A stretch of DNA of 64,000 nucleotides from Caulobacterales bacterium. GTDB lineage: Bacteria > Pseudomonadota > Alphaproteobacteria > Caulobacterales > Caulobacteraceae. A program made the position numbers and the translations under genes. This document shows, piece after piece, positions 47,851 to 56,297 of this stretch (its first letter is position 1; each line of letters begins with the position of its first letter). The notes below the pieces were generated by a model. That model was not told the origin of the DNA. It was given only the letters and a program-made list of their open reading frames with translations, and ran no database searches. The stretch covers positions 1 to 64,000 of the forward strand of contig JACPDR010000005.1 in the NCBI GenBank assembly GCA_016183935.1, read 5' to 3'.

Positions 47851-47863
47851 TTGATCGGATCAA
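47851..47863. promoter_or_regulatory. Perfect palindrome TTGATC-G-GATCAA in the receptor leader
   Basis: A 13-bp perfect inverted repeat 21 bases upstream of the second receptor start, between it and the histidine kinase gene. It is unlike the TTGCRA-type sites, so a different regulator may be involved. Confidence 0.4.
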
Positions 47864-47891
47864 GGCCGCACCGCTTTTATTCTCCGGTCGA

Positions 47892-49502
47892 TCAGGCCGC
47901 CGCGGACGCCGGGACGGCGGCCGGCGGGCGGGCGAGCAGCGTGCGGATGGCGTTCAGCAGGACCTCGGGCTGGATCGGCTTCTGGGCCACGCCGTCCATG
48001 CCGGCGGCCAGGTAGGCGGCCTCGTCGCGCGGATCGGCGTTGGCGGTGAGGGCGAGGATCGGCAGTGTTCCGACCGGGCCGGGCAGGGCCCGGATGGCCC
48101 GGGTCGCCGCGATCCCGTCCATCACCGGCATCTTCACATCCATCAGCACGAGATCGTAGCGGCGGGTCCGCACCTGCTCGACCGCCTCGGCGCCGTTTTC
48201 GACCGAATCCGAGGTGCAGCCGAAGAGCTCGAGGACCCGGGAGGCCACGAAGCGGTTGGTGGCGTTGTCGTCGACGACCAGCACATGCAGGGTGTCGTGC
48301 GGCGTCGGGTCGGCCGGGTCCGCGTCGGCCCGCTGCTCGGGTCCAGCGCATGGCAGCGCGAGTTCGAGCCGGAACCGGGCTCCGCCCTCGGGTGACCGCT
48401 CGAGCCCGAGCCGGCCGTTCATGCGCTCGACGATCTGACGGCAGATGGCGAGCCCGAGACCGGCCCCCGCCCCGGCGCGATCGGCGTGTCCGGTGTTGAA
48501 CGGTTCGAAGATGGCGGCGGCGATGTCGTCCGGAACCCCCGGTCCGCTGTCGTCGACGGTCGCGGTGACGCCGATCAGGCCGTCGCGCGCGCCGGACTGG
48601 ATGTGGACGGCGACCCGGCCCTCGGGGGTGAATTTGAGGGCGTTGCCGATCAGGTTGTTGAACAGCTGCTTCAGGCGCATCTCGTCCGCGACGACCCAGT
48701 CGTGGCCTTCGGTGTCATGGCTGATGGAGAGCTCCAGCCCCTTCTCCTGCGCCCTCGGACTCCACAGCGCCCGCAGGTCGGCCGCGACCTGGTCCAGATG
48801 CACGGGGCCGGTTTCGAACGTCATCAGCCCCGCCTCGGCCCGGCTCATGTCCAGCGCATCGGTCAGCAGGCGCAGCAGACTCTGGCCGGAATCGAGAATG
48901 GTGCGGACGTAGGGCTTCATCGCCGCCTGCGTCAGCTGTCTTTCCATCAGGGCGGCGACGCCGAGCACGCCGTTGAGGGGGGTGCGGATCTCGTGGCTCA
49001 TGACAGCCAGAAACTCGGACTTGGCGCGGCTGGAGGCCCGGGCCTCCGCTTCCGCCCGGGCGAGGTCGCGGGCCAGGGCGCTCATGGCCTCGGCCCGGCG
49101 CAGATGGATGGCGCTGCCGGCCTGGAGCACGTGGACGCCGGCGCCGACGCCGACGTAGCGGCCGTTGGCGGTGACGACGAAGCCGTTCAGCAGGGCGCCC
49201 AGCCGGGTCGCGTCCATGGACTGGAACAGGGTCTCGGCGTCGGCCGCGGCGTCGAGCACCCGCGGATTGGCGTTCATGAATGTCGCGGCGGGACGCCGGG
49301 CGTACAGGGCGCGGCCGAATTCCGCCGCCATCTTGAGGGTGAAGGCGTTGCGCTCGATCAGGCCGACCGGCTGTCCCGCGTCGTCGACGACCGCGATGAC
49401 GAGGGTGTCCGGCTCGTTCTGAAAGCGCTCGAACACTTCGGCTCCGGACGTATCGGGGCCGATGGCCGCCGATGCGTTCGTGAAATCCCCGATACTGGCC
49501 AT
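47892..49502 (-). CDS. Hybrid sensor histidine kinase with CBS-like N-terminal domain and receiver
   Basis: A 536-aa protein from ATG 49502, with GAGG six bases before it; ATG 49508 is also possible. Residues 1-130 form a CBS-like sensory region (DTLVIAVVDDAGQPVGLIERNAF, FMNANPRVLDAAADAETLFQSM). A helix leads to the H-box MSHEIRTPLNG with His170, and an HATPase domain follows (NNLIGNALKFTPEG, DSGPGVP, GAGLGLAICRQIVERMNG). The C-terminal receiver has VLVVDDNATNR and YDLVLMDVKMPVMDG. It lacks membrane segments, so sensing is cytoplasmic. No cognate response regulator is adjacent. Confidence 0.92.
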   Translation of the reverse strand: MASIGDFTNASAAIGPDTSGAEVFERFQNEPDTLVIAVVDDAGQPVGLIERNAFTLKMAAEFGRALYARRPAATFMNANPRVLDAAADAETLFQSMDATRLGALLNGFVVTANGRYVGVGAGVHVLQAGSAIHLRRAEAMSALARDLARAEAEARASSRAKSEFLAVMSHEIRTPLNGVLGVAALMERQLTQAAMKPYVRTILDSGQSLLRLLTDALDMSRAEAGLMTFETGPVHLDQVAADLRALWSPRAQEKGLELSISHDTEGHDWVVADEMRLKQLFNNLIGNALKFTPEGRVAVHIQSGARDGLIGVTATVDDSGPGVPDDIAAAIFEPFNTGHADRAGAGAGLGLAICRQIVERMNGRLGLERSPEGGARFRLELALPCAGPEQRADADPADPTPHDTLHVLVVDDNATNRFVASRVLELFGCTSDSVENGAEAVEQVRTRRYDLVLMDVKMPVMDGIAATRAIRALPGPVGTLPILALTANADPRDEAAYLAAGMDGVAQKPIQPEVLLNAIRTLLARPPAAVPASAAA

Positions 49503-49592
49503 GCTCATCCTCTGCAACGGCAGGGGCATAGGCGGGGCGCGCTTAACGACAGCTTTGCCGTTCGTGAACGTTTTGAGTATTTCTCTTGAATT

Positions 49593-51011
49593 TCAATCCG
49601 TAACCGGATGCATGCGGCGGAGAAGTTCGGCCGCAAAAATGGACAGGGTGTCGTCCCGCGCGCCCATGACGACGATGCGGTCGCCGGGGCGGGCCAGCTC
49701 GATCAGGCGATCGCCGCAGGCCTCGCGGGTGGACAGGGCCTCGGCGTGGCGGCCGGCGGCGCGGATGCCCGAGGCGATGTCCTCCGAGCCGACGCTTCGG
49801 TCGGTGGTGCCGCCGTAGTAGACGGGCTCCGGCATTAGCAGGACGTCGTCCGGGCGCAGCAGGCCGGTGAAGCCGTCGATGAATTCGGTCTTCATGAGCC
49901 TCAGCGGGCCGAAGCCGTGCGGCTGGAACAGGATCAGCAGACGGCCGTCGAAGGCGTGCAGGGTCTTGAGGGTGGCGGCGATCTTGTCGGGGTTGTGGGC
50001 GAAGTCGTCGATGACGGTGACGCCGTGGGCGGTCCCGACCACCTCCATCCGGCGGCGGATGCCGGAGAAGCTCTCCAGCGCGGCGACGGCCTGGTCGAGC
50101 GGCACGCCGATGGCGCGGGCGGCGCCGAGGGCGGCGAGGGCGTTGGCGACGTTGTGGGCTCCGGGAACCTGCAGGGTGACGAGGGCGTCGGTTCCCGTGG
50201 TGAGCTCGGTGAGCCGGAACCGCATGCCTGTCGGCAGTGGATCGAGGTCGTGAGCGGAGAGGTCGGCGGTCTCATTGCCGAGCGCGAAGGTGACCACGGC
50301 GTCGCCGCGTCCTGTTTCGACCATGTGCTGGGCGAGCGCCGCCGTCTCGGGATTGTCGAGATTGAGCACGGCCGTGGCCGAACGGGCGGTGAAGCCGCCG
50401 AACAGGTCGCGCAGCTCCTCCATCGACTTGTGATCGAGCGAGATGTTGGAGACCACGGCCACGGTGGGGTCGTAGCGGGCGATGGACCCGTCGGACTCGT
50501 CGACCTCGGAGACGAACAGGTCGCGGCCGCCGATCAGGGCGCTGGCGAAGGGATGGTCGGCGTCGGCGAAATTCTTCATCACCGCGCCGTTCATGACGGT
50601 GGGTTCGCGCCCCGCCTGATGCAGGATCCAGGCGATCATGCCGGTGATGGTCGACTTGCCGCTGGTGCCGGCGACGCCGATCGAGGTCGGGGCGGCGTTG
50701 AACAGCTGGCTGAGCAGTTCGGGGCGGGTGACGATGCGGGCGCCGGCGCGTCTGGCCGCGCCGATGTCGGGAACGGTGTCCTCGATGGCGCCGGTGGCGA
50801 CGACGATCTGGTCGGGACGGGTGACGCCGGAGCCGTCCTGCGGATGCAGGGCGACGTCGTGGGCTTGCAGCCAGGCGAATTTCTCGGGGGTGCGGCCCTG
50901 GTCCCGGGAACGGTCGGAGCCCTCGATCCGGCCGCCCTGGGCCTGGACGATCATGGCTAGGGGCAGCATGCCCGAGCCGCCGATGCCGCAGAAGAAATAG
51001 TCGTTCGCCAT
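49593..51011 (-). CDS. Mur ligase family protein (Mpl/MurC-like)
   Basis: A 472-aa Mur-type ATP-dependent ligase starting at ATG 51011 ([20 protein letters not shown]). The N-terminal UDP-binding domain ([18 protein letters not shown]) is MurC-like, while the P-loop [14 protein letters not shown] and the [20 protein letters not shown] segment place it with Mpl-like ligases. Mpl joins recycled L-Ala-D-Glu-mDAP tripeptide to UDP-MurNAc. The nearby LD-carboxypeptidase produces that tripeptide, which supports recycling over de novo synthesis. MurC itself cannot be ruled out. Confidence 0.82.
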   Translation of the reverse strand: MANDYFFCGIGGSGMLPLAMIVQAQGGRIEGSDRSRDQGRTPEKFAWLQAHDVALHPQDGSGVTRPDQIVVATGAIEDTVPDIGAARRAGARIVTRPELLSQLFNAAPTSIGVAGTSGKSTITGMIAWILHQAGREPTVMNGAVMKNFADADHPFASALIGGRDLFVSEVDESDGSIARYDPTVAVVSNISLDHKSMEELRDLFGGFTARSATAVLNLDNPETAALAQHMVETGRGDAVVTFALGNETADLSAHDLDPLPTGMRFRLTELTTGTDALVTLQVPGAHNVANALAALGAARAIGVPLDQAVAALESFSGIRRRMEVVGTAHGVTVIDDFAHNPDKIAATLKTLHAFDGRLLILFQPHGFGPLRLMKTEFIDGFTGLLRPDDVLLMPEPVYYGGTTDRSVGSEDIASGIRAAGRHAEALSTREACGDRLIELARPGDRIVVMGARDDTLSIFAAELLRRMHPVTD

Positions 51012-51121
51012 GACGGCTGAGTAGGCGGCTTGGGCCCGTCGGGAAAGAGCCAGCGCGCAATCGGCTTTCCGAAGCCGCCGGAGAGCCCTAGGCTGGGCCG
51101 TCAACAAGGACGCCGAGCCGA

Positions 51122-51457
51122 ATGCCGCCTACGCCTGCAGGATTCTGGAATCGCATCCTCGACCTGGTCTTCGGCGCGAAATTGCAGGGCGTCGATGCGG
51201 AACGAGCCCTGTCGGAACGGCCACCTCGAGCCCTGCGGGCGGCCTACGACATCCTGCATCTCAGCTCATTCCTGTCGGTCGCGCTTCTGTTCCTGTGGAG
51301 TCACGGGTGGCTACCCTTTGTGGACTCGCGAATTGACTCGACATGGTTCTGGTCCGCCTTCGGCTTGAACGTGCTTCTCAGGTTCGGCTGGGAAAGGATC
51401 GAAGCCTACTACAGGGCGCGGGCAAGAGGCCCTGAGGCGAAGGCGTCTCCCCAATGA
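51122..51457 (+). CDS. Small hypothetical membrane protein
   Basis: A 111-aa protein with two hydrophobic segments ([22 protein letters not shown] and [15 protein letters not shown]) and a basic C-terminal tail ([12 protein letters not shown]). Its base composition is a little less GC-rich than its neighbours. Its stop overlaps the LD-carboxypeptidase start in ATGA, so it is translationally coupled to that enzyme. Family not recognised. Confidence 0.65.
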   Translation: MPPTPAGFWNRILDLVFGAKLQGVDAERALSERPPRALRAAYDILHLSSFLSVALLFLWSHGWLPFVDSRIDSTWFWSAFGLNVLLRFGWERIEAYYRARARGPEAKASPQ

Positions 51458-52275
51458 AGATCGGCATCGTCAACGCCAGTTCGCGCTTCAGCCGTGAGCG
51501 GGCCGACGCCGTGCATGCATGGTTCGCGGCCAATGTGCCCGCCGGCTCGATCAAGGTGGTGTTCCACCCGGCCAGCTTCGGCAAGCACGGGCATTTCGGC
51601 GGCGATGACGCCAGCCGGGCCGCCGCCTTTGTCGAATACGCCAACGATCCGCGACTGGACGCCGTGTGGTTCGCGCGCGGCGGCTACGGTTCGTGCCGGA
51701 TCGCCGAGGCGGTGCTGCCGCAACTGGAGCCCGTGGCGCGGAAGAAGCGGTATCTGGGCTATTCGGACGCCGGCACCTTGCTGGCGGGGCTGTACAAGGC
51801 GGGCTTTCCGCATGTGGCGCACGGGCCGATGGCTTCGGACGCGGTGCGCAACGACGCCACCGCGTGGCGCGCGCTGAACTGGCTCAAGCGCGGCGACCCG
51901 TCGTCGTGGGAGCCGTCGCTACATGATGATCCGCGCCCGGCCGTGGCGTTCAACCTGAGCATTCTGGATGCCCTGGTCGGGACGGCGCTGGAGCCGGACC
52001 TCAGCGGCCATGTGCTGATGCTGGAGGACGTGTCGGAACCGCTGTACCGGATCGACCGGATGATGTTCCACCTGACCAGCCAGCCGTCGATCCGGCGGGT
52101 GGCGGGCATCCGGCTGGGGCGGGTGTCGGATATCGTCGAGAACGATCCCGACTTCGGCCTGACCCCGGAGGAGATCGCCCGCTACTGGTGCCAGCGCTCG
52201 GGCATTCCGTATCTGGGCGCCGCCGACATCGGCCACGACCGCGACAACAAGGTGGTGCCGTTCGGGCCGCGCTAG
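51454..52275 (+). CDS. ldcA: S66 family LD-carboxypeptidase
   Basis: A 273-aa serine peptidase, somewhat shorter than E. coli LdcA (about 304 aa). Ser104 in LGYSDAGTLLAGL is the nucleophile; LEDVSEPLYRIDRMMFHL carries the Glu, and AADIGHDRDNKVVPFG the His of the Ser-His-Glu triad. It removes the terminal D-Ala from murein tetrapeptides in the cytoplasm. It is divergent from the Mpl-like ligase that would reuse the product. Confidence 0.88.
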   Translation: MKIGIVNASSRFSRERADAVHAWFAANVPAGSIKVVFHPASFGKHGHFGGDDASRAAAFVEYANDPRLDAVWFARGGYGSCRIAEAVLPQLEPVARKKRYLGYSDAGTLLAGLYKAGFPHVAHGPMASDAVRNDATAWRALNWLKRGDPSSWEPSLHDDPRPAVAFNLSILDALVGTALEPDLSGHVLMLEDVSEPLYRIDRMMFHLTSQPSIRRVAGIRLGRVSDIVENDPDFGLTPEEIARYWCQRSGIPYLGAADIGHDRDNKVVPFGPR

Positions 52276-52332
52276 GGGCGCGACAGCGGTGACGCTGGCG
52301 CGCGCGCCGACGCCGCGCCATGTTCGCCGGGC

Positions 52333-53280
52333 ATGAACCGTCGCAACTTCCTGATCCGCGCCGCCGGGCTGGCCGCCGTCGTCGGCGGCGCCTGGTGGAC
52401 TCGCGAGACCCTGCTCTGGCCCGATCCGAAGCTGAGCTTCGCGGACGGCGGGGCGACGCCCTGGCTGCCCTATGCGCGGCGGGCCAATGTGCCGACCGTG
52501 CCGGTCCGGGTCGCCGGGCGCGAGGTGATCGCCCTGATCGACACCGGAGCGCAGTATTCGGTCATCGACCGGCGGCTGGTCGAGGCCCTGCCGCCGCAGC
52601 AGCGGTCGATCTTCGAGATGCCGCTGGTCGCCTATGGCGTCGGCGGCGGGACGCAGATGGGGCGGGGCACGACCGTGGACGTCGACCTGCCCGGCCTGGG
52701 CATCGGCAAGTTGCGGGCGGCGATCCTGGACCTGGGGCCGCTGGCCTCGGACGGCGGGCTGAACACGCCGCTGATCCTCGGCCGCGACATTCTCGAGCAT
52801 CTGGTGCTGGCGCTCGATCCGGCGCGGCGGCACGTGCGGCTGATCGCGCGCGAGGCCTTCGTGCGGCCCCCCGACCTGGCCCCGGCGATCGTGAGGCGCT
52901 CGGGCGGCGGTCTGATCGCCGAGGTCACGGTCGAGGGGGTGATCGTCAACGCGGTGGTGGACACCGGCGCTTCGTCATTGCTGGCGCTGGACAAGGCGAC
53001 GGCGCAGGCCGCCGGCCTGCTGGACGGGCGGCGGCAGGAGGTCGGGACCAGCCTCGTGCTCGGCGGGGCCATGCGGGCCGCCGTGGTCGAGGCGCGCACG
53101 GTGACCTTCGCCGACCACCTGTACCGGCGGGTGCAGGTCGGGGTTTTCGACCAGCCTCCGCTGCCCAACTTCCCGGGCGCGCTGGTCGGCATGGAGGCCT
53201 TCGCCGCGCGCCGGGTCGCTTTCGACCTCGGGGCCGGCACGCTGCACGTGTCGCAGCCTCTGGACCTGACGGTGAACTAG
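52333..53280 (+). CDS. Single-chain tandem retropepsin-like aspartic protease
   Basis: A 315-aa protein with a twin-arginine-like export signal (MNRRNFLIRAAGLAAVVGGAW). Two retropepsin-type halves each have an active-site triad: Asp70-Thr-Gly in ALIDTGAQYSVID and Asp210-Thr-Gly in AVVDTGASSLLAL. Each half also has a closing hydrophobic-Gly motif (TPLILGRDIL and GALVGMEAF). Retropepsins normally dimerise to bring two such sites together; here both lie on one chain, as in pepsin. It likely works in the periplasm on an unknown substrate. Confidence 0.85.
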   Translation: MNRRNFLIRAAGLAAVVGGAWWTRETLLWPDPKLSFADGGATPWLPYARRANVPTVPVRVAGREVIALIDTGAQYSVIDRRLVEALPPQQRSIFEMPLVAYGVGGGTQMGRGTTVDVDLPGLGIGKLRAAILDLGPLASDGGLNTPLILGRDILEHLVLALDPARRHVRLIAREAFVRPPDLAPAIVRRSGGGLIAEVTVEGVIVNAVVDTGASSLLALDKATAQAAGLLDGRRQEVGTSLVLGGAMRAAVVEARTVTFADHLYRRVQVGVFDQPPLPNFPGALVGMEAFAARRVAFDLGAGTLHVSQPLDLTVN

Positions 53281-54125
53281 AACGCCGAGAAGGTGTCGCA
53301 GGCGGCCGGGTCGCCGGTCTGATAGCCGCGCCGCAGCCACTCGGCCCGCTGGGCCGACGAGCCGTGGGTGAAGCCCTCGGGCACGACCTGGCCGCCCTGG
53401 CGGCGCTGCAGGGTGTCGTCGCCGATGGCCGAGGCGGTGCGCAGGCCTTCCTCGATATCGCCCGCCTCCAGCGCCACCGCGCCATTGGAGACGGCGGCGG
53501 CGTTGGCGGCCCAGACGCCGGCGTAGCAGTCGGCCTGGAGCTCCAGCGCCACGGAATAGCGGTTGGCCTCGGCCTGGCCGGAGGCCCGCTGCTGGGCCCG
53601 CTGCACCTGTTGGGAGGCGCCGGTCAGGGTCTGGACGTGGTGGCCGTATTCATGGGCGATGACATAGGCGCGGGCGAAGTCGGCGGCCGAGGCGCCGAGC
53701 TGGCTCTCCATCTGCCGCCAGAACGACAGGTCCAGATACACCCGCCGGTCGCTGGGGCAGTAGAACGGACCCATGGCGGCCTGGCCGAAGCCGCAGCCGG
53801 TCGAGGTGCCCTGCTCGTAGATCACCACCGTCGGCGGCTCATAGCCCTGAAGCTTCGTCTTCCAGACGTCGTCCACATTCGTTCCGATGACGTCGACGAA
53901 GGCGCCGGCCTGATCCTCGGGACTGCCCTGGGTCCCCTGCTCGGCACTGCCGACGCCGCCGAGTTGGCTGGTGATCTGCTGGGTGGTCTGCGGATCGATG
54001 CCGAAGACGAAATAGCCGATCGCCGCCAGCACAAGGGCGCCGATGCCGCCTCCGGCGATGCCCGCCCCGCCCAGGCCGCGCCGGTCCTCGATGTTGCCGC
54101 CGCGTCGTCCGCCTTGCCAGCGCAT
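53277..54125 (-). CDS. Neutral zinc metallopeptidase (YpfJ-like)
   Basis: A 282-aa protein. The Gly-rich N-terminus (MRWQGGRRGGNIEDRRG) and one membrane helix (ALVLAAIGYFVFG) precede a periplasmic catalytic domain with VIAHEYGHHVQTLTG, the HExxH zinc site, and ELQADCYAGVWA, the third ligand region. GTSTGCGFGQAAMGPFYCPSD and the C-terminal GFTHGSSAQRAEW are typical of the family. Its stop overlaps the stop of the convergent protease gene within one CTAG. Confidence 0.93.
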   Translation of the reverse strand: MRWQGGRRGGNIEDRRGLGGAGIAGGGIGALVLAAIGYFVFGIDPQTTQQITSQLGGVGSAEQGTQGSPEDQAGAFVDVIGTNVDDVWKTKLQGYEPPTVVIYEQGTSTGCGFGQAAMGPFYCPSDRRVYLDLSFWRQMESQLGASAADFARAYVIAHEYGHHVQTLTGASQQVQRAQQRASGQAEANRYSVALELQADCYAGVWAANAAAVSNGAVALEAGDIEEGLRTASAIGDDTLQRRQGGQVVPEGFTHGSSAQRAEWLRRGYQTGDPAACDTFSAF

Positions 54126-54201
54126 GATCCGTCCCTCGTGCCTTTGATGCCAAGCGAAGCAGGAACGCAGCTGTCAGGGAAGAGATGCAGGGCGAAAAGC
54201 T

Positions 54202-54579
54202 TCAGCGGGCGGGGCGGTCGAGCCAGGCGTCGATCTGGGTGACGTCGGCGGTGGTGGCGCGGCGACGTTGGGCGGCGGCTTCGCGCAGGGCGCGCTCTTC
54301 GGCGGGCGAGCGGAGGCGGCGGTCGGCGGGCGACTGGACCGGCTCCGGCCGGCGGGCGGCCTCGAGTTCGAGCCGGTTCAGTCGGGTCTCGAGCTGGAGC
54401 TGGCGCGCGAAGGCTTCGCGCTGGTCGGCGCGGGCGCGCAGCCGCTGCATCTCCTGGCGGTGCTGGTCGGCCTGATGGCGGTGCGGATCGACGCTCGCGC
54501 CGGGCGGCCACGACTGGACCTCCGTCGGAGAGGCGACGGCGAGGGCGGCGACGGCGAGCAGGGCGCAGACGACGGTCAT
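54202..54579 (-). CDS. Secreted helical (coiled-coil) hypothetical protein
   Basis: A 125-aa protein from ATG 54579 with a signal peptide (MTVVCALLAVAALAVASP). The mature part is highly charged and probably helical throughout (HRQEMQRLRARADQREAFARQL, ETRLNRLELEAARR), with Arg and Glu in coiled-coil spacing. It ends DVTQIDAWLDRPAR. Family not recognised. Same strand as its methyltransferase neighbour. Confidence 0.65.
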   Translation of the reverse strand: MTVVCALLAVAALAVASPTEVQSWPPGASVDPHRHQADQHRQEMQRLRARADQREAFARQLQLETRLNRLELEAARRPEPVQSPADRRLRSPAEERALREAAAQRRRATTADVTQIDAWLDRPAR

Positions 54580-54628
54580 GCCGACAAGATGGTCCCGCCG
54601 CCGCCGATCGCCAAGCGTGGCCGAAGCC

Positions 54629-55288
54629 TCAAGGCCTTGCCGGCAGCGTCCAGACGCGGGTGCGCTTGACGGCGGAATCCTCCAGCTCGCGGGTGGTCGG
54701 AACCTCGTATTCGGCCAGCAGGTCGAAGCCGTCCTTTGGAAAATAGGTCCGCAAGGGATCGCCGACGAGGACGCGGACGCCGCGGTCGGCGGCCGTGGAG
54801 AGCCAGGCCAGCACGCGCTCGGCCATGGGCCGTTCGTAGAAAACATCGCCGGCGCAGATGACGTCGACGTCCGGCGGCGGGGCGTCCAGCAGGTCGGCTT
54901 CGGTGAAGCCTGACGAGACCCGGTTGGCCCCGGCGTTGAGCGCGACGGCGGCGGCGCAGAACGGGTCGATGTCGGCGCAGAGGACCGAGGTCGCGCCCGC
55001 CTTCATGGCGCCTATGCCGACGAGGCCGGAGCCCGCGGCGAAGTCGAGCACACGCTTGCCGGCGACCTCATCGGGATGGTCGAGCAGCCAGCGGGCCAGG
55101 CTCTGGCCGCCGGCCCAGGCGAAGGCCCAGAAGGGTGGCGGCAGGCCCATCTCGCCCAGTTCCTCTTCGGTCAGACGCCAGATCGGGGTGACCTCGTCGG
55201 CCAGCCACAGCGAAATCTCCGGCGCGTGCGGCACGGGCTGGAGGCGGGTGTTGGCGAGGATGAAGGCGGCGGGGTCGGCGATCGGCAT
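54629..55288 (-). CDS. Class I SAM-dependent methyltransferase, ETF-beta lysine methyltransferase-like
   Basis: A 219-aa enzyme from ATG 55288. PPPFWAFAWAGGQSLARWLLD and KRVLDFAAGSGLVGIGAM (SAM loop), then VLCADIDPFCAAAVALNAG and VICAGDVFYERPMAERVLAWL, match bacterial homologues of ETFB lysine methyltransferase, often annotated as L11 or NNMT-like methyltransferases. The DxFY motif is the catalytic signature of this lysine methyltransferase group. The actual target is not proved by sequence. Confidence 0.82.
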   Translation of the reverse strand: MPIADPAAFILANTRLQPVPHAPEISLWLADEVTPIWRLTEEELGEMGLPPPFWAFAWAGGQSLARWLLDHPDEVAGKRVLDFAAGSGLVGIGAMKAGATSVLCADIDPFCAAAVALNAGANRVSSGFTEADLLDAPPPDVDVICAGDVFYERPMAERVLAWLSTAADRGVRVLVGDPLRTYFPKDGFDLLAEYEVPTTRELEDSAVKRTRVWTLPARP

Positions 55289-55299
55289 CGACCCCCGCC

Positions 55300-55845
55300 T
55301 TACAGGGTGTGGGCGCGGCGCCAATCCTCATTCTGGCGGGCGGCCCGCCCGGTCGCCTCGAGAAAGCCGAGGCGGCGCAGCTCAGCGATCGAGGCGGCGG
55401 CGGAGGTGTGCGGGATGAAGACGCCGCCCTCCTTCTCCCACAGGTGCTGGAATTTGACGGTGTCGTCGACGAGGGCGTCGCCGGGGTGGCAGTGCTCGCG
55501 CTTGAGGGCGGACGAGGTGGTGATCACCTCGACGCCGGGGAAATGCCGCGCGGTCCAGCGCCGCTTCTGCGGCTCGGCCCAGGCGCCGCGCGGCAGGCCG
55601 GTCAGGATGACGGGCCCCCTGTGGCGGACCGCCTCGAACAGCGCCATCGCATCCGGCATCAGGTCGAGCGTGTTGAAGAAGTCCGGCGTCGAGGCCAGCC
55701 GGGCCCAGAAGGCCTTGAGGCCGAAGCGCTGTTCGAACCGGCGCGACGGCATGCCGAGCACCGCCCCGGCACCCTTTTCGAAATCGGCGAGGACGCCGTC
55801 GCAGTCGAGATAGATGCGGGCTTCGGGGCGGGGCTCGCGGGCCAT
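55300..55845 (-). CDS. HAD-superfamily 5'(3')-deoxyribonucleotidase-like phosphatase
   Basis: A 181-aa protein with YLDCDGVLADFEKG, the HAD motif I with both catalytic aspartates. Thr in VILTGLPRGAWAEPQKRRW serves as motif II, Lys/Arg follow, and DALVDDTVKFQHLWEKEGG is motif IV. The pattern matches NT5C-type nucleotidases, but the substrate is uncertain. It is four bases downstream of the small hydrophilic gene and eleven upstream of the methyltransferase. Confidence 0.82.
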   Translation of the reverse strand: MAREPRPEARIYLDCDGVLADFEKGAGAVLGMPSRRFEQRFGLKAFWARLASTPDFFNTLDLMPDAMALFEAVRHRGPVILTGLPRGAWAEPQKRRWTARHFPGVEVITTSSALKREHCHPGDALVDDTVKFQHLWEKEGGVFIPHTSAAASIAELRRLGFLEATGRAARQNEDWRRAHTL

Positions 55846-55848
55846 GCT

Positions 55849-56229
55849 TTAGCGGGGGTGAGGTTTGGAGGCGTCGCCACCGGCCTCGTTCGGCCCGTCG
55901 TCGACGCCGCCGCCGGCGCCGAACTCGCGGCCGGGAATGATCGAGTCGGCGTCCGGATCGCCGGCGCGCCAGCCGCGCTCGTGCGATTCCCAGTGGGGCG
56001 GGCGACGCTCGAGGCCGCTGTCGCTGACCGGGTTGCGCCTCGGGCCGCGGACGACGTGTTCCTCGGGCGGGATCCGCATCCGGGTGGACTCGCGGCCGGG
56101 GTCCTTGCCCGCGGCCTGGCTGCTGCGGACGGTCTCGTCCTCCCGCAGTTGTTTGGCCGAGCGGTTGCCGCCATGGGCGCCGCGGTGTCGGTCCTCGCCG
56201 GGCGACGGTCTGGATTCAGAGTTTCCCAT
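55849..56229 (-). CDS. Hypothetical hydrophilic, probably disordered protein
   Basis: A 126-aa protein with very high Gly, Arg, Glu, Asp, Ser and Pro content and no hydrophobic core (MGNSESRPSPGEDRHRGAHG ... DDGPNEAGGDASKPHPR). GGAG seven bases before ATG 56229 and tight packing against the HAD gene argue that it is translated. No family is recognised; stress-related or nucleic-acid-associated small proteins can look like this, but nothing specific supports that. Confidence 0.5.
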   Translation of the reverse strand: MGNSESRPSPGEDRHRGAHGGNRSAKQLREDETVRSSQAAGKDPGRESTRMRIPPEEHVVRGPRRNPVSDSGLERRPPHWESHERGWRAGDPDADSIIPGREFGAGGGVDDGPNEAGGDASKPHPR

Positions 56230-56297
56230 CTGCAGTCTCCAATCGCCCCCGACGAACCGTCAACCGGAGGCCCGCGGCGGGGTTCCCGCGTCCGGCC

